64,000 nucleotides of DNA from CAWAMD01 sp963783045 (GTDB lineage Bacteria; Actinomycetota; Nitriliruptoria; Nitriliruptorales; Nitriliruptoraceae), in assembly GCA_963783045.1 (NCBI GenBank), contig CAWAMD010000009.1, forward strand, positions 62,001 to 126,000, read 5' to 3'. Each line of letters begins with the position of its first letter. Position 1 is the first letter of the stretch. The notes beneath the pieces are model-generated. The model was given only the letters and a program-made list of their open reading frames with translations. It ran no database searches and was not told the DNA's origin. This document shows positions 44,288 to 52,617 of this stretch, in pieces. The position numbers were made by a program, and so were the translations under genes.

Positions 44288-44947
44288 ATGCAGATCGACC
44301 CCACGACCGTCTCCGTGCGCCAAGCCCCCGAGGTGGGGGCGGCAGCGCCGGCAGCGGGATCGTTCCCGTCCCTGCTCCACCAGTCGATGCGTGCCTCATC
44401 CTTCCGGGTGACGACGTTCGGCGAGATGGTGGCGGCGCAGACAGGACACGCGTCCCGCTCGGACGGTGCCGCCGGTCCGAACCACGGGGACGGGGTGGCG
44501 TCCCTCGGACCGGCGGCACCGTCCCCCTCCCCGGCGGGACGGCCGGCCGCGCTGGCGTGGGTCACGCCGGTGACGCCGGCTCGGGTCAGCTCCTCCTTCG
44601 GGATGCGCCGTCACCCGGTCACGGGCGTGGAGCGGATGCACGATGGGATGGACCTTGCGGCGCCCACCGGCACGTCCGTCCGCGCGGCAGCCCCCGGCAC
44701 CGTCACCTTCGCGGGGCGGCGCGGCGGGTACGGCCTGCTCGTCATCGTGGACCACGGCGATGGGATGGAGACCCGGTACGCCCACCAGTCCCGGCTCGAC
44801 GTACAGCCGGGGGACACGGTGGGAGCCGGCGACCAGCTCGGAGCTGTCGGGGCAACTGGCCTGGCGACCGGGCCGCATCTGCACTTCGAGCTGCGACGGA
44901 ACGGGACGCCCGTCGACCCGGCGCCCCTGCTGGAGGTTGGCGCATGA
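44288..44947 (+). CDS. M23 family peptidoglycan endopeptidase
   Basis: A zinc peptidase that cuts peptidoglycan cross-links, probably for flagellar assembly. The 219-residue protein has a disordered N-terminal half. The C-terminal LytM domain shows the zinc ligands (MHDGMDLAAPTGT, GPHLHFEL). No signal peptide is visible, so it may be exported through the flagellum. I chose ATG 44288; the ATG at 44276 belongs to the -10 box. It overlaps the next gene by ATGA. Confidence 0.85.
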   Translation: MQIDPTTVSVRQAPEVGAAAPAAGSFPSLLHQSMRASSFRVTTFGEMVAAQTGHASRSDGAAGPNHGDGVASLGPAAPSPSPAGRPAALAWVTPVTPARVSSSFGMRRHPVTGVERMHDGMDLAAPTGTSVRAAAPGTVTFAGRRGGYGLLVIVDHGDGMETRYAHQSRLDVQPGDTVGAGDQLGAVGATGLATGPHLHFELRRNGTPVDPAPLLEVGA

Positions 44948-45390
44948 ACGAGTTCGACCGCCTCGTCTCCCTCCTCGAGGAGGAGTCCCGCCTCGCCGAC
45001 CGCATGGTGATGCGTCTGCGGACCCTCGACCTGCACCTGGCGACGGGGGAGGCCCGGTTCCTGGGGCGGTTGTCCGACGAGATCGACGAGCTGGCCATCA
45101 CGTTGGGGGAGCTCGAGATCGCCCGGACGTTCGCCGCCGCCGAGCTCGCCGACCGCGTCGGCATCGCACCGGACCACGCGTCGCTCGGCCAGCTGATCTC
45201 GACCCTCGGCGACCAGGAGGCAGGACGGCTCGGCATCGTCGGTGCACGTCTGCGGGATGCCGTGGGGGAGGCCGACGCCCTCCGTCAGGGGCTGCTGTCG
45301 GCCGCGCCGGCGGCGACTGGCACCCTCACCGAGCGCATCCGTCGACTCGAGCTCGTCGGGATGGGCTACGCCTCGCCATCGGCGCGCTGA
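44944..45390 (+). CDS. FlgN-like helical chaperone
   Basis: A 148-residue helical protein of FlgN type (FDRLVSLLEEESRLADRMVM, then RLRTLDLHLATGEARF). FlgN escorts the hook-filament junction proteins. A second FlgN-like gene lies at 48513 directly before flgK, so this copy may serve another substrate. Its 3' end overlaps convergently with csrA by 25 bases. Confidence 0.72.
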   Translation: MNEFDRLVSLLEEESRLADRMVMRLRTLDLHLATGEARFLGRLSDEIDELAITLGELEIARTFAAAELADRVGIAPDHASLGQLISTLGDQEAGRLGIVGARLRDAVGEADALRQGLLSAAPAATGTLTERIRRLELVGMGYASPSAR

Positions 45391-45698
45391 CCGGCGTCCG
45401 GACGCAGCGGCGGTGGCTTCGGCCGTCCGCCCTGGAGATCCTGCACGCGCCGGCCGGCAGAAGAGGCGGGTCGGGAGGTCGGTCGCCCGCCGAGCAGGTC
45501 GCTCGCCCGGCGTGCGCCCGCGACGGCCTGGGCATTCTCGCGCTCGATCTCACGGAACACCTCTTCGCGGTAGACCTGCACGCTGCGCGGGGCGTCGATC
45601 CCGAGCCGGATCTGGTCGCCGCGCACCTCCACCACCGTCACGGTGATCTCGTTCCCGATGACGATCGACTCGCCCGGCTTGCGGGTCAGTACGAGCAT
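45366..45698 (-). CDS. csrA: Carbon storage regulator CsrA with a C-terminal tail
   Basis: CsrA is an RNA-binding translational regulator. Residues 1-52 are a standard CsrA (MLVLTRKPGESIVIGNEITV; RLGIDAPRSVQVYREEV). A tail of about 55 residues, rich in Arg, Pro and Gly, follows, which is unusual. It lies after fliW, the conserved pair: FliW sequesters CsrA until flagellin is made. Confidence 0.93.
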   Translation of the reverse strand: MLVLTRKPGESIVIGNEITVTVVEVRGDQIRLGIDAPRSVQVYREEVFREIERENAQAVAGARRASDLLGGRPTSRPASSAGRRVQDLQGGRPKPPPLRPDAGQRADGEA

Positions 45699-45705
45699 GC
45701 GGCTG

Positions 45706-46125
45706 TCAGCTTTCCGGGTGGGGGACCGCAGCGCGGACGGGCAGCGAACGATCCCGCAGCACCACCTGGCGGCCCACGAGCGTCTGCACGTTCACGATGA
45801 AGGGTCCCAGCAGGTTGACGTAGAGCTGCTCGTCCTCCTCGTCCGCCGTGACCGAGCAGAAGACGACGGCATCGTCGGCCTCCTCCAGCTCGAGGTCGAG
45901 GCGGTCCTGCTCGGGGATCTCCGGGCTGTAGTCGGGGAAGAAGAGCCAGGGCGCGCTGACCACCATCGACAGGTCCGGGTCGTCGACGCACTGCAGGAGC
46001 TGGAAGGTCCCGTCGTCGGTGAGGTCGCCGAGCACGAACCGGTGGGCCTGCGGGAAGCCCGGGATGCCGTCCGGGAACCGCAGGACCTGGACGTCCTGCT
46101 CCGTGGCGTCGTCGAGAGTGGTCAT
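45706..46125 (-). CDS. fliW: Flagellar assembly factor FliW
   Basis: FliW binds flagellin or CsrA and so links filament assembly to translation. The 139-residue protein shows VLRFPDGIPGFPQAHRFVL, LLQCVDDPDLSMVV and VNLLGPFIVNVQTLVGRQVV. I chose ATG 46125. The continuous frame with FlgL in this sequence is caused by the flgL frameshift. Confidence 0.92.
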   Translation of the reverse strand: MTTLDDATEQDVQVLRFPDGIPGFPQAHRFVLGDLTDDGTFQLLQCVDDPDLSMVVSAPWLFFPDYSPEIPEQDRLDLELEEADDAVVFCSVTADEEDEQLYVNLLGPFIVNVQTLVGRQVVLRDRSLPVRAAVPHPES

Positions 46126-46154
46126 GCTGACACGAACCCCTGGTCGCCCGGAGC

Positions 46155-47064
46155 CTAACGGAGGAACTGGACGAGCGATGGAGGCAGCGCCCGTCCGAGC
46201 GCGCCCAGCGTGGCCTCGTAGGCCATCTGCTGGGTCTGCACGTCCATGATCGCCTCGGCCACGTCGACGTCCTCGACGTTCCGACAGCTCCGTGCGTACG
46301 GCCTGCTTGGCGTCCTGGACGCGCTGCACCGCGGACTCCACCTGGTTCGTCGTGGCGCCGACGGTCGCCTGGGCACCGCTGATGGTGGCCAGCGCCCCGT
46401 CGATGCCTGCCAGCCCGTCGGTGATGCCGGCCCCGTCGCCACTCGCCAGGGCACTCGCGAGCTTGTCGAGCTCGCTGAAGACGTTGGTGTTCGGATCGGC
46501 CGGGTCGAGGCCGAAGGCGGCGGCGGCCGTGACGTTGATGGTCACCGTCTCGGTGTCGCTGATCCGCCGCTTGACCGCCTGGCCGGCGGCCAGCTGCCAG
46601 CCGGTGGGCGGCACCGCGTTGGGATCGGGCCGGCTGACGGCGTCGCCCTCACCGAACCCGCCGAAGAGGGGGCGGCCGCGGTAGCGGCTGTTGGCGATTC
46701 CGAGAAGCTCCTCGCGGATCTGGGTGACCTCGGTGGCGAGGGCGTCGCGGCCGGCGCCGGACAGGTTGCTCCCTCCCCGCACGGCGAGATCGCGGGCGCG
46801 CTGGAGCCGTTCGACCGCGCTCTGCAGCTTGCTGTCCGTCACGTCCAGCCAGGCTCTCGCGTCCCCGGCGTTGCGTAGCTCCTGGTCTCGCGAGCGCAGC
46901 TCCGAGCGGAGCAGCAGGGCGCGGCTCGCGGCGCCGGGATCGTCTGACGGTGCCAGCCGCTGCCGACCGGTCGCCAGGCGGGACTGTGCCCGCTCGAAGG
47001 CCGACATGCGCGTCCGCAGTCGCTCGAGCGACCCGGCCACGAGCATCTCGTTGGTCACGCGCAT
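46155..47064 (-). CDS. flgL: Hook-filament junction protein FlgL, frameshifted
   Basis: FlgL joins hook to filament. The N-terminus is clear (MRVTNEMLVAGSLERLRTRM; SRLATGRQRLAPSDDPGAAS). The conserved C-terminal helix (VAEAIMDVQTQQMAYEATLG, ending SLVQFLR) lies in another frame. An extra C (plus strand) at 46281-46282 explains the shift. The corrected length is 302 residues. Without correction the frame runs into FliW. Confidence 0.88.
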
Positions 47065-47080
47065 GGTCGCCGTCCCTCCG

Positions 47081-48511
47081 TCATCGTCCGACGAGTCCGG
47101 TGCGGTTGACGAGAACGTCCAGCGCCTCGTCCACCGCCGTCATGATCCGGCTGGCCGCCTCCAGCGAGCGCTGGTAGCGGACCATCTGGACCATCTCCTC
47201 GTCGATGCTCACGCCGTGGGCCGACTCGCGGGCGCGGTCGGCGGCCTGCCGCAGCTCGTCCGCCGCGGTCGACTGCCGCTGGGCATTCTGCACCGCCCCG
47301 CCGATGCTCGTGACCAGGGTCCGTGCCTGCGCGTCGAGGGTCGAGCCCGTCGCATCGGCCATGCCGCGCAGGGCGGCCAGCGCCAGCGCATTGTCGCCGT
47401 CGTGCACGTCTCCCGACGGGCCGGCGGCGGCGATGGTGGCTCCGGTGAGTCCCGGAGCGATCGCCAGGTCGGACGCCCCGGTGCCGGTCAGCAGGTCGCC
47501 GCCGGGGGACGTGGTCCCGGTCGCGTCCTGGTACGAGCCCTGCCGGTGCTGGGCGTTCAACGTGTTCATCACCTGGGCCGCCAGGGTGTCCAGCTGTGCC
47601 CGGAGCCCCGGCAGATCCGCCCGCAGGAATGTCGTGGTCGCCCCGAGCTCACCGGTGATCCCGCCCGTGCCAGGGCTGACGTCGATCGTCTGCGCGCCGC
47701 CGGCCTCACGCACGAGGACCCGGTCGTCGGGGGGCGTCGCGGTCGTGTCGATGGAGACCGTGCCGGCCTCCGCGCCACGCACCAGGGTGGCTCCGCCGAC
47801 GGTGACCGTGACCGTTCCGTCCGGGACGAACGCTCCCGCGGCATCGGTGGACCCGCCCACCGTGGGGGTGGCGCCGGTGAGCTCCGCAAGCCGGTCCAGC
47901 GCGCGGTCGCGGGCGTCGTACACGTCGTTCGGGACCGTGCCGCCCGCCGCACGCAGGACGCGGTCGTTGATCTGCGCGACCTGCCGCGCAAGCGAGTTGA
48001 CCTCGCTGAGGTCGGCGTTCCTGCGGGTCCTGGTATCGGTCTCCAGCTGGTTCCAGCCGCGGGAGACCGAGCGGAAACGGCCCGTCAGCGAGTCCAGGGC
48101 GCTCATGACCTGCTGCCGGGTGGCGGGGTTGGCGGGGTCGTTGGCGAGATCCTCGAAGGCATCCCAGATGCCGTTGAGTGCGTCGGTCACGCCGGCGTCG
48201 GGCTCGCCGGTCACCGTCTCGGCGCGCCGGAGCAGGTCGGTCCGCAGGTCGTGGAACGCGGCGTCGCTGCTGGTCGTGCGCACACGCGCATCGAGGAACG
48301 CGTCTCGCAGGCGGGCGATGAGCGCCACGTCGACGCCGGTGCCCATGGGGCCGACCGCCGAGTCGTAGGTCGGACGCTCGCTCAGCTCGACGCGTTGCCG
48401 GGTGTAGCCGGGGGTGTTGACGTTGGCGACGTTGTTGGTGGTCACGTCGAGGCCGAACTGGCCCGCTCGGATGGCGGTGAGGGCGGTGCTCAGCGAGACG
48501 AAGTTGCTCAT
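47081..48511 (-). CDS. flgK: Hook-filament junction protein FlgK
   Basis: FlgK is the first hook-associated protein. It is 476 residues. The rod/hook signature comes near the N-terminus (DVTTNNVANVNTPGYTRQRV), and the C-terminus is typical (SIDEEMVQMVRYQRSLEAAS, then RIMTAVDEALDVLV). I chose ATG 48511, one base after the flgN stop; the longer frame to 48583 overlaps flgN. Confidence 0.94.
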   Translation of the reverse strand: MSNFVSLSTALTAIRAGQFGLDVTTNNVANVNTPGYTRQRVELSERPTYDSAVGPMGTGVDVALIARLRDAFLDARVRTTSSDAAFHDLRTDLLRRAETVTGEPDAGVTDALNGIWDAFEDLANDPANPATRQQVMSALDSLTGRFRSVSRGWNQLETDTRTRRNADLSEVNSLARQVAQINDRVLRAAGGTVPNDVYDARDRALDRLAELTGATPTVGGSTDAAGAFVPDGTVTVTVGGATLVRGAEAGTVSIDTTATPPDDRVLVREAGGAQTIDVSPGTGGITGELGATTTFLRADLPGLRAQLDTLAAQVMNTLNAQHRQGSYQDATGTTSPGGDLLTGTGASDLAIAPGLTGATIAAAGPSGDVHDGDNALALAALRGMADATGSTLDAQARTLVTSIGGAVQNAQRQSTAADELRQAADRARESAHGVSIDEEMVQMVRYQRSLEAASRIMTAVDEALDVLVNRTGLVGR

Positions 48512-48512
48512 G

Positions 48513-49022
48513 TCACAGCGTCTCGTCGAGCCGCCGCGTCGCGTGCGCACCGACGCGTTCGTGGCCCCGCGCGTCGTAGCCACCGGTGGACGTGTCGGCG
48601 TTGAAGGCGGCGATGGTCCGACTCACCTCTGACAGCGCGGCGGAGGCCAGGGAGCGGTTCGCCGCCGCGACGCGGTCGATCTCGTCGCTCATCTGGAGGA
48701 AGGTGGCCCGATGGTCCGCGAAGACGGACCGGTACGGCTCGGGGGACCGCGTCGCGAGCCACTCCAGGGACAGCTTGTCCTCGTCGATGCCCGTGTCTGC
48801 CGCGATCTCCTCGATCGCCGTCCTGCGGGCGTTCTCGGCGTCGCGCAACCCGTGCAGCACCTGGTCGATCTCGCTGAGGGCGGCGGGGACGAAGCGGCGC
48901 TCGTCGCTGGCGAGGAGGAGCTTCGCCGAGATCAGCTTGAAGAGCAGGAACTCGACGAGCCGCCGTTCGACCCACAGGGTCTCGGCGAGATGATTGAGTT
49001 GCTCCGCTCCGATGCCAGCCAT
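48513..49022 (-). CDS. flgN: Flagellar chaperone FlgN
   Basis: A 169-residue helical protein directly before flgK. The pattern LAETLWVERRLVEFLLFKLI, then SAKLLLASDERRFVPAAL, fits the FlgN family, which escorts FlgK and FlgL. It has a FliA-type promoter whose -10 ends 8 bases before the ATG, so its mRNA is probably leaderless. Confidence 0.85.
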   Translation of the reverse strand: MAGIGAEQLNHLAETLWVERRLVEFLLFKLISAKLLLASDERRFVPAALSEIDQVLHGLRDAENARRTAIEEIAADTGIDEDKLSLEWLATRSPEPYRSVFADHRATFLQMSDEIDRVAAANRSLASAALSEVSRTIAAFNADTSTGGYDARGHERVGAHATRRLDETL

Positions 49023-49030
49023 GGGCGGGA

Positions 49031-49056
49031 CATCGGCCCGCCCGACCGACGGTTAA
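49031..49056 (-). promoter_or_regulatory. FliA-type promoter of flgN-flgK-flgL-fliW-csrA
   Basis: On the minus strand: TTAA, 15 bases, GCCGATG. This is the last such site in the window. Confidence 0.75.
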
Positions 49057-49135
49057 GTGGTGCGTGCAGCGACCGCAGCGGTATCACCGCCTAGCGTGGT
49101 GGTCCTCGGGCCGCTGGCAGAGCGAGGAGGGCAGC

Positions 49136-50143
49136 GTGGCGGATGACGGGCGCCACCTCGAGGTCGACGGGCGCGACGTGCGCGTCACGAGCCCGGACAA
49201 GCCCTACTTCCCTGAGGCCGGGTTCACGAAGGGTGACCTCGTCGACTACTACCTCGCGGTCGCCGACGCGCTGATGCCCCACTGCCTCGACCGGCCGCTC
49301 AACCTCGAGCGGTTCCCGAACGGGGTCGGCGGGACGCGGTTCGTGCAGAAGCGGGTGCCGGACAAGCGGCCGGGCTGGCTGCGGACGATGGAGGTCACCT
49401 TCGGGTCGGGGCGCACCGCCGAGGAGCTGTGCCCGGCGAGCCTCGCCGACGTGCTCTGGTCGGTGAACCTCGGCTGCATCAGCGTGCACCCGTGGGCCGT
49501 CCGCGTCGGCGACACCGAGCGCCCCGACGAGCTCCGTATCGACCTCGACCCGCAGCCCGGCGTCGACTTCGCGGTGGTCCGCCGTGTCACGCAGGCCGTG
49601 GGGGAGCTGCTGGCCGAGCACGGCGTGGTCGGCTACCCGAAGACCTCCGGGTCGCGGGGGATGCACGTGATCTGCCCGATAGAGCCGGAGGGCTACGTCG
49701 ACGTGCGCCGTGCGGCGGTCGCGGTCGCCCGCGAGGTCGAGCGGCGGCTGCCCGCGCACGCCACCGCCTCCTGGTGGAAGGAGGAGCGGGGCGACCGCGT
49801 CTTCCTCGACTACAACCAGAACCTGTGGGACCGGACCATGGCCTGCGCGTACAGCGTCCGGCCGACGCCAGATGCCCGAGTGTCCGCGCCGGTGACCTGG
49901 GACGAGGTGGCCGACGTCGAACCGGCCGACCTCACCCTCGCCACCGTGCCGGCCCGACTGCGCGAGATCGGGGACCTGACCGCCGGCATGGACGGCGAGC
50001 GACGCTCGATCGACGGGCTGCTCGGGCTGGCGGCCGCCGACGAGGCCGCCGGCCTGCCCGACCTGCCGCTGCCACCGCACTTCCCGAAGTTCGCGAACGA
50101 GCCGAAGCGGGTACCGCCGAGCCGCGCCGCCGACCGCGACTGA
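49136..50143 (+). CDS. LigD-type primase-polymerase (NHEJ polymerase domain)
   Basis: This is an archaeo-eukaryotic primase-type polymerase of bacterial end joining. The 335-residue protein equals the polymerase domain of LigD: VTSPDKPYFPEAGFTKGDLV, LNLERFPNGVGG, and the metal-binding LRIDLDPQPGVDF. KTSGSRGMHVICPI and VFLDYNQNLWDRTMACAYSV also match. No ligase or nuclease domain and no ku gene are present here. Free-standing forms are common in actinobacteria. Confidence 0.92.
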   Translation: MADDGRHLEVDGRDVRVTSPDKPYFPEAGFTKGDLVDYYLAVADALMPHCLDRPLNLERFPNGVGGTRFVQKRVPDKRPGWLRTMEVTFGSGRTAEELCPASLADVLWSVNLGCISVHPWAVRVGDTERPDELRIDLDPQPGVDFAVVRRVTQAVGELLAEHGVVGYPKTSGSRGMHVICPIEPEGYVDVRRAAVAVAREVERRLPAHATASWWKEERGDRVFLDYNQNLWDRTMACAYSVRPTPDARVSAPVTWDEVADVEPADLTLATVPARLREIGDLTAGMDGERRSIDGLLGLAAADEAAGLPDLPLPPHFPKFANEPKRVPPSRAADRD

Positions 50144-50217
50144 CCCGGCCCTGCCGCCCGCCCGCGACTGACCCGGCCCTGCCGCCCGCCCGCGACTGAC
50201 CCGGCCCTGCCGCCCGC
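50134..50217. repeat. Three tandem 28-base repeats over the polymerase stop codon
   Basis: Three identical copies of a 28-base unit start at 50134, 50162 and 50190. Each contains CGCGACTGACC, so each carries a copy of the gene's last codons and its TGA. Confidence 0.9.
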
Positions 50218-50226
50218 CCCGTCGTC

Positions 50227-50330
50227 CTGGGTCGATTTCCTCCGGACAGCTCGGAGGATTCCTACCCAGGTCGACCGGGGACGGGCTTCTGGGTCGATTT
50301 CCTCCGGACAGCTCGGAGGATTCCTACCCA
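50227..50330. repeat. Two identical 42-base imperfect palindromes
   Basis: Copies at 50227-50268 and 50289-50330 are identical and 20 bases apart. Each pairs TGGGT with ACCCA outside and TCCTCCG with CGGAGGA inside. They lie between convergent genes. They may serve as a two-way terminator or may be a REP-like repeat. Confidence 0.85.
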
Positions 50331-50394
50331 AGACGTGGGGCGGGGTGACGGCAGTCGGCGGCAGGACGCCGTCGCGCTGTCCGGGGCGCGCCCG

Positions 50395-50985
50395 TCAGGC
50401 GCCGGCGCCGCCGACGACCAGATCCACGAGCCGGGACGGCAGGTCCTCGGTGATCGGCATGCCGGTCACCAGCAGCCGCAGGTAGAACGGCGCGATGAGC
50501 ATGTCCAGGACCAGGTCGGGGTCGGTGTCCGCGGCGATCTGACCGTTGTCGATCCCCTGCTGCACGACCCGCCGGCCGAACGCGCGCCGGTCGGAGAAGA
50601 ACTGGTCGCGCAGCCGCTCGAGGAGGTCGGGGTCCTCGTGGGCCTCCATGAGGATGCCCGCCATGGCGCCGGCGACCGGCTCCACGACCATCGAGCAGCG
50701 CAGGTGCTCGAGCATCCCGACGAGGTCCGCGCGCACGTCGCCTGACAGCGGCGGTGTGTTGCGCTCGATGTGGTCGGTCATCGTGGCGACGACGACCTCG
50801 GCCTTCGACGGCCACCGGCGGTAGATCGTCGGCTTGCCGACGCCGGCGCGCTCGGCGATGGCGGCCATGGTCAGCCCGGCGTAGCCGCACTCGGACAGCA
50901 GGGCGGAGGTGGCGTCGAGGATCGCACGCCGCGCCTCGGCGCTGCGTGGGCGCCCGGCGCGGCGTGCGATCTCGGTGTCGTTCAT
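50395..50985 (-). CDS. TetR-family repressor
   Basis: A 196-residue TetR protein. The N-terminal helix-turn-helix reads LLSECGYAGLTMAAIAERAG followed by VGKPTIYRRWPSKAEVV. The ligand-binding half contains the C-terminal pattern of the TetR_C groups (FGRRVVQQGIDNGQIAADTD). It lies six bases after the MFS exporter gene in the same unit and probably represses that unit through the palindrome at 52746. Confidence 0.9.
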   Translation of the reverse strand: MNDTEIARRAGRPRSAEARRAILDATSALLSECGYAGLTMAAIAERAGVGKPTIYRRWPSKAEVVVATMTDHIERNTPPLSGDVRADLVGMLEHLRCSMVVEPVAGAMAGILMEAHEDPDLLERLRDQFFSDRRAFGRRVVQQGIDNGQIAADTDPDLVLDMLIAPFYLRLLVTGMPITEDLPSRLVDLVVGGAGA

Positions 50986-50991
50986 GTCGGC

Positions 50992-52617
50992 TCAGGCCTC
51001 CACGCCGGCGGGGACGAGGTCGTCGTCGGGACCGCCGTCCCCGTCGCCTCCCTCGCCACCGTCGGACGCGGTGTCGTCGTCGGCCCACTCGGCACCGGCC
51101 GGGCGCGTCTCATGGGCCGGGAGGAAGATCCCGGCCACGAGCGCCCCGAGCACCGCGATGCCGGCGGCGACGTAGACGGCCAGGTCCATCGCCTCGACGA
51201 AGGCGCTGCGTGCCGTGGCAGCGAGCTGGCTGGCCAGCGCCGGCGGCACCTCCTTCGCCACCTGCAGCGCGGCACCCACCGAGTCGCTGACCGCCGCGGC
51301 GGCCTGCGCCGGAAGCTGCGCGGCGATCGCTGCGACGGCGCTCGTGTAGTGCGAGGCGACCAGCGACCCGAGGATCGCGACGCCGAGCGCCCCGCCGACC
51401 TGCCGGGTCGTGTCGTTGACCGCGGACCCGACGCCGGCCTTGGCCAGCGGCAGCGATCCCATGATCGACTCGGTGGCGGGCGCCATCACGAAGCCCATGC
51501 CGAGCCCGAGGACGGCGAGCCGCCACAGCAGGTCCGGGTAGGTCGTGTCGACGGTCAGCCCGGCGAACAGCACCAGGGACACGGCGACGACCACGAGCCC
51601 GGTCGTGACGACGATCTTCGTGCCGACCTTCTCGACGACCCGGGCCGAGGTCGGGGCGGCGACGGCCATGACGAGCGCCACCGGGGCGAGCCGCGCGCCG
51701 GCCTGGAGCGGCGAGTAGCCGAGCACGAACTGGAAGTACTGGGTGAGCACGAACATCGAGCCGAACATCGCGAAGAACACCATCGTGATCGCGATGCTGG
51801 CCGCGGTGAACCGCGGGTTCTCGAAGAACCGCACGTCGAGCATCGGGTACTCGGTGTGCAGCTCCCAGAACACGAAGAAGGCAAGGATCGCGACGGCCAC
51901 ACCGAACAGCGCGAGCGTCCAGGGGTCGGCCCAGCCGTGGTTCGGGGCCTCGATGATGCCGTAGACCAGGGTGGCCAGCCCGGCGATCGACAGGACGACG
52001 CCGACCGGGTCGAGGGGCGATGCCTTCGGGTCCTTCGAGGTCGGCACGAGGAGCCGGCCACCGACGAGCCCGGCGATCACGATCGGGACGTTGATGAGGA
52101 AGACCGAGCCCCACCAGAAGTGCTCGAGGAGCCAGCCGCCGACGAGCGGACCGAAGGCGATCCCGGCGCCGGACACGCCGGCCCAGATCCCGATGGCGCG
52201 GCCGCGCTCGTCGGGGGGGAAGATGTTCGTGATGATCGACAGGGTCGAGGGCATGATCAGCGCGCCGCCGATGCCCATGACGGCCCGGGCGCTGATGAGC
52301 TGGTTCGCCGATCCGGAGAAGGCGGCGACGATGGACATGATGCCGAAGATGCCGAGGCCGAGGGACAGCGCGCCGCGTCGGCCGAACCGGTCGCCGAGCG
52401 CGCCCATCGTCAGCAGCAGGCCGGCGAAGACGACGACGTAGGCGTCGACCATCCACTGCAGCTGGCTGGCGGAGGCGTCGAGCTCGCGGACCAGCGTGGG
52501 CAGCGCGACGTTCAGGATCGTGTTGTCGAGGGCGATGATGAGCAGGCTGGTGGTCAGGACCAGCAGGGCCCACCAGCGGCGCTCGTACGGCGCCTTGTGG
52601 TGCGTGGTGGCTTCCAT
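50992..52617 (-). CDS. MFS drug exporter of the 14-span DHA2 (EmrB/QacA) family
   Basis: A proton-driven exporter of 541 residues with about 14 membrane spans. Family motifs include LDNTILNVALPTLVREL, LGDRFGRRGALSLGLGIFG, and motif C in span 5 (AGVSGAGIAFGPLVGGWL). A hydrophilic acidic tail of about 35 residues follows. ATG 52617 was chosen; upstream frames lack a ribosome site. Substrate unknown. Confidence 0.92.
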   Translation of the reverse strand: MEATTHHKAPYERRWWALLVLTTSLLIIALDNTILNVALPTLVRELDASASQLQWMVDAYVVVFAGLLLTMGALGDRFGRRGALSLGLGIFGIMSIVAAFSGSANQLISARAVMGIGGALIMPSTLSIITNIFPPDERGRAIGIWAGVSGAGIAFGPLVGGWLLEHFWWGSVFLINVPIVIAGLVGGRLLVPTSKDPKASPLDPVGVVLSIAGLATLVYGIIEAPNHGWADPWTLALFGVAVAILAFFVFWELHTEYPMLDVRFFENPRFTAASIAITMVFFAMFGSMFVLTQYFQFVLGYSPLQAGARLAPVALVMAVAAPTSARVVEKVGTKIVVTTGLVVVAVSLVLFAGLTVDTTYPDLLWRLAVLGLGMGFVMAPATESIMGSLPLAKAGVGSAVNDTTRQVGGALGVAILGSLVASHYTSAVAAIAAQLPAQAAAAVSDSVGAALQVAKEVPPALASQLAATARSAFVEAMDLAVYVAAGIAVLGALVAGIFLPAHETRPAGAEWADDDTASDGGEGGDGDGGPDDDLVPAGVEA

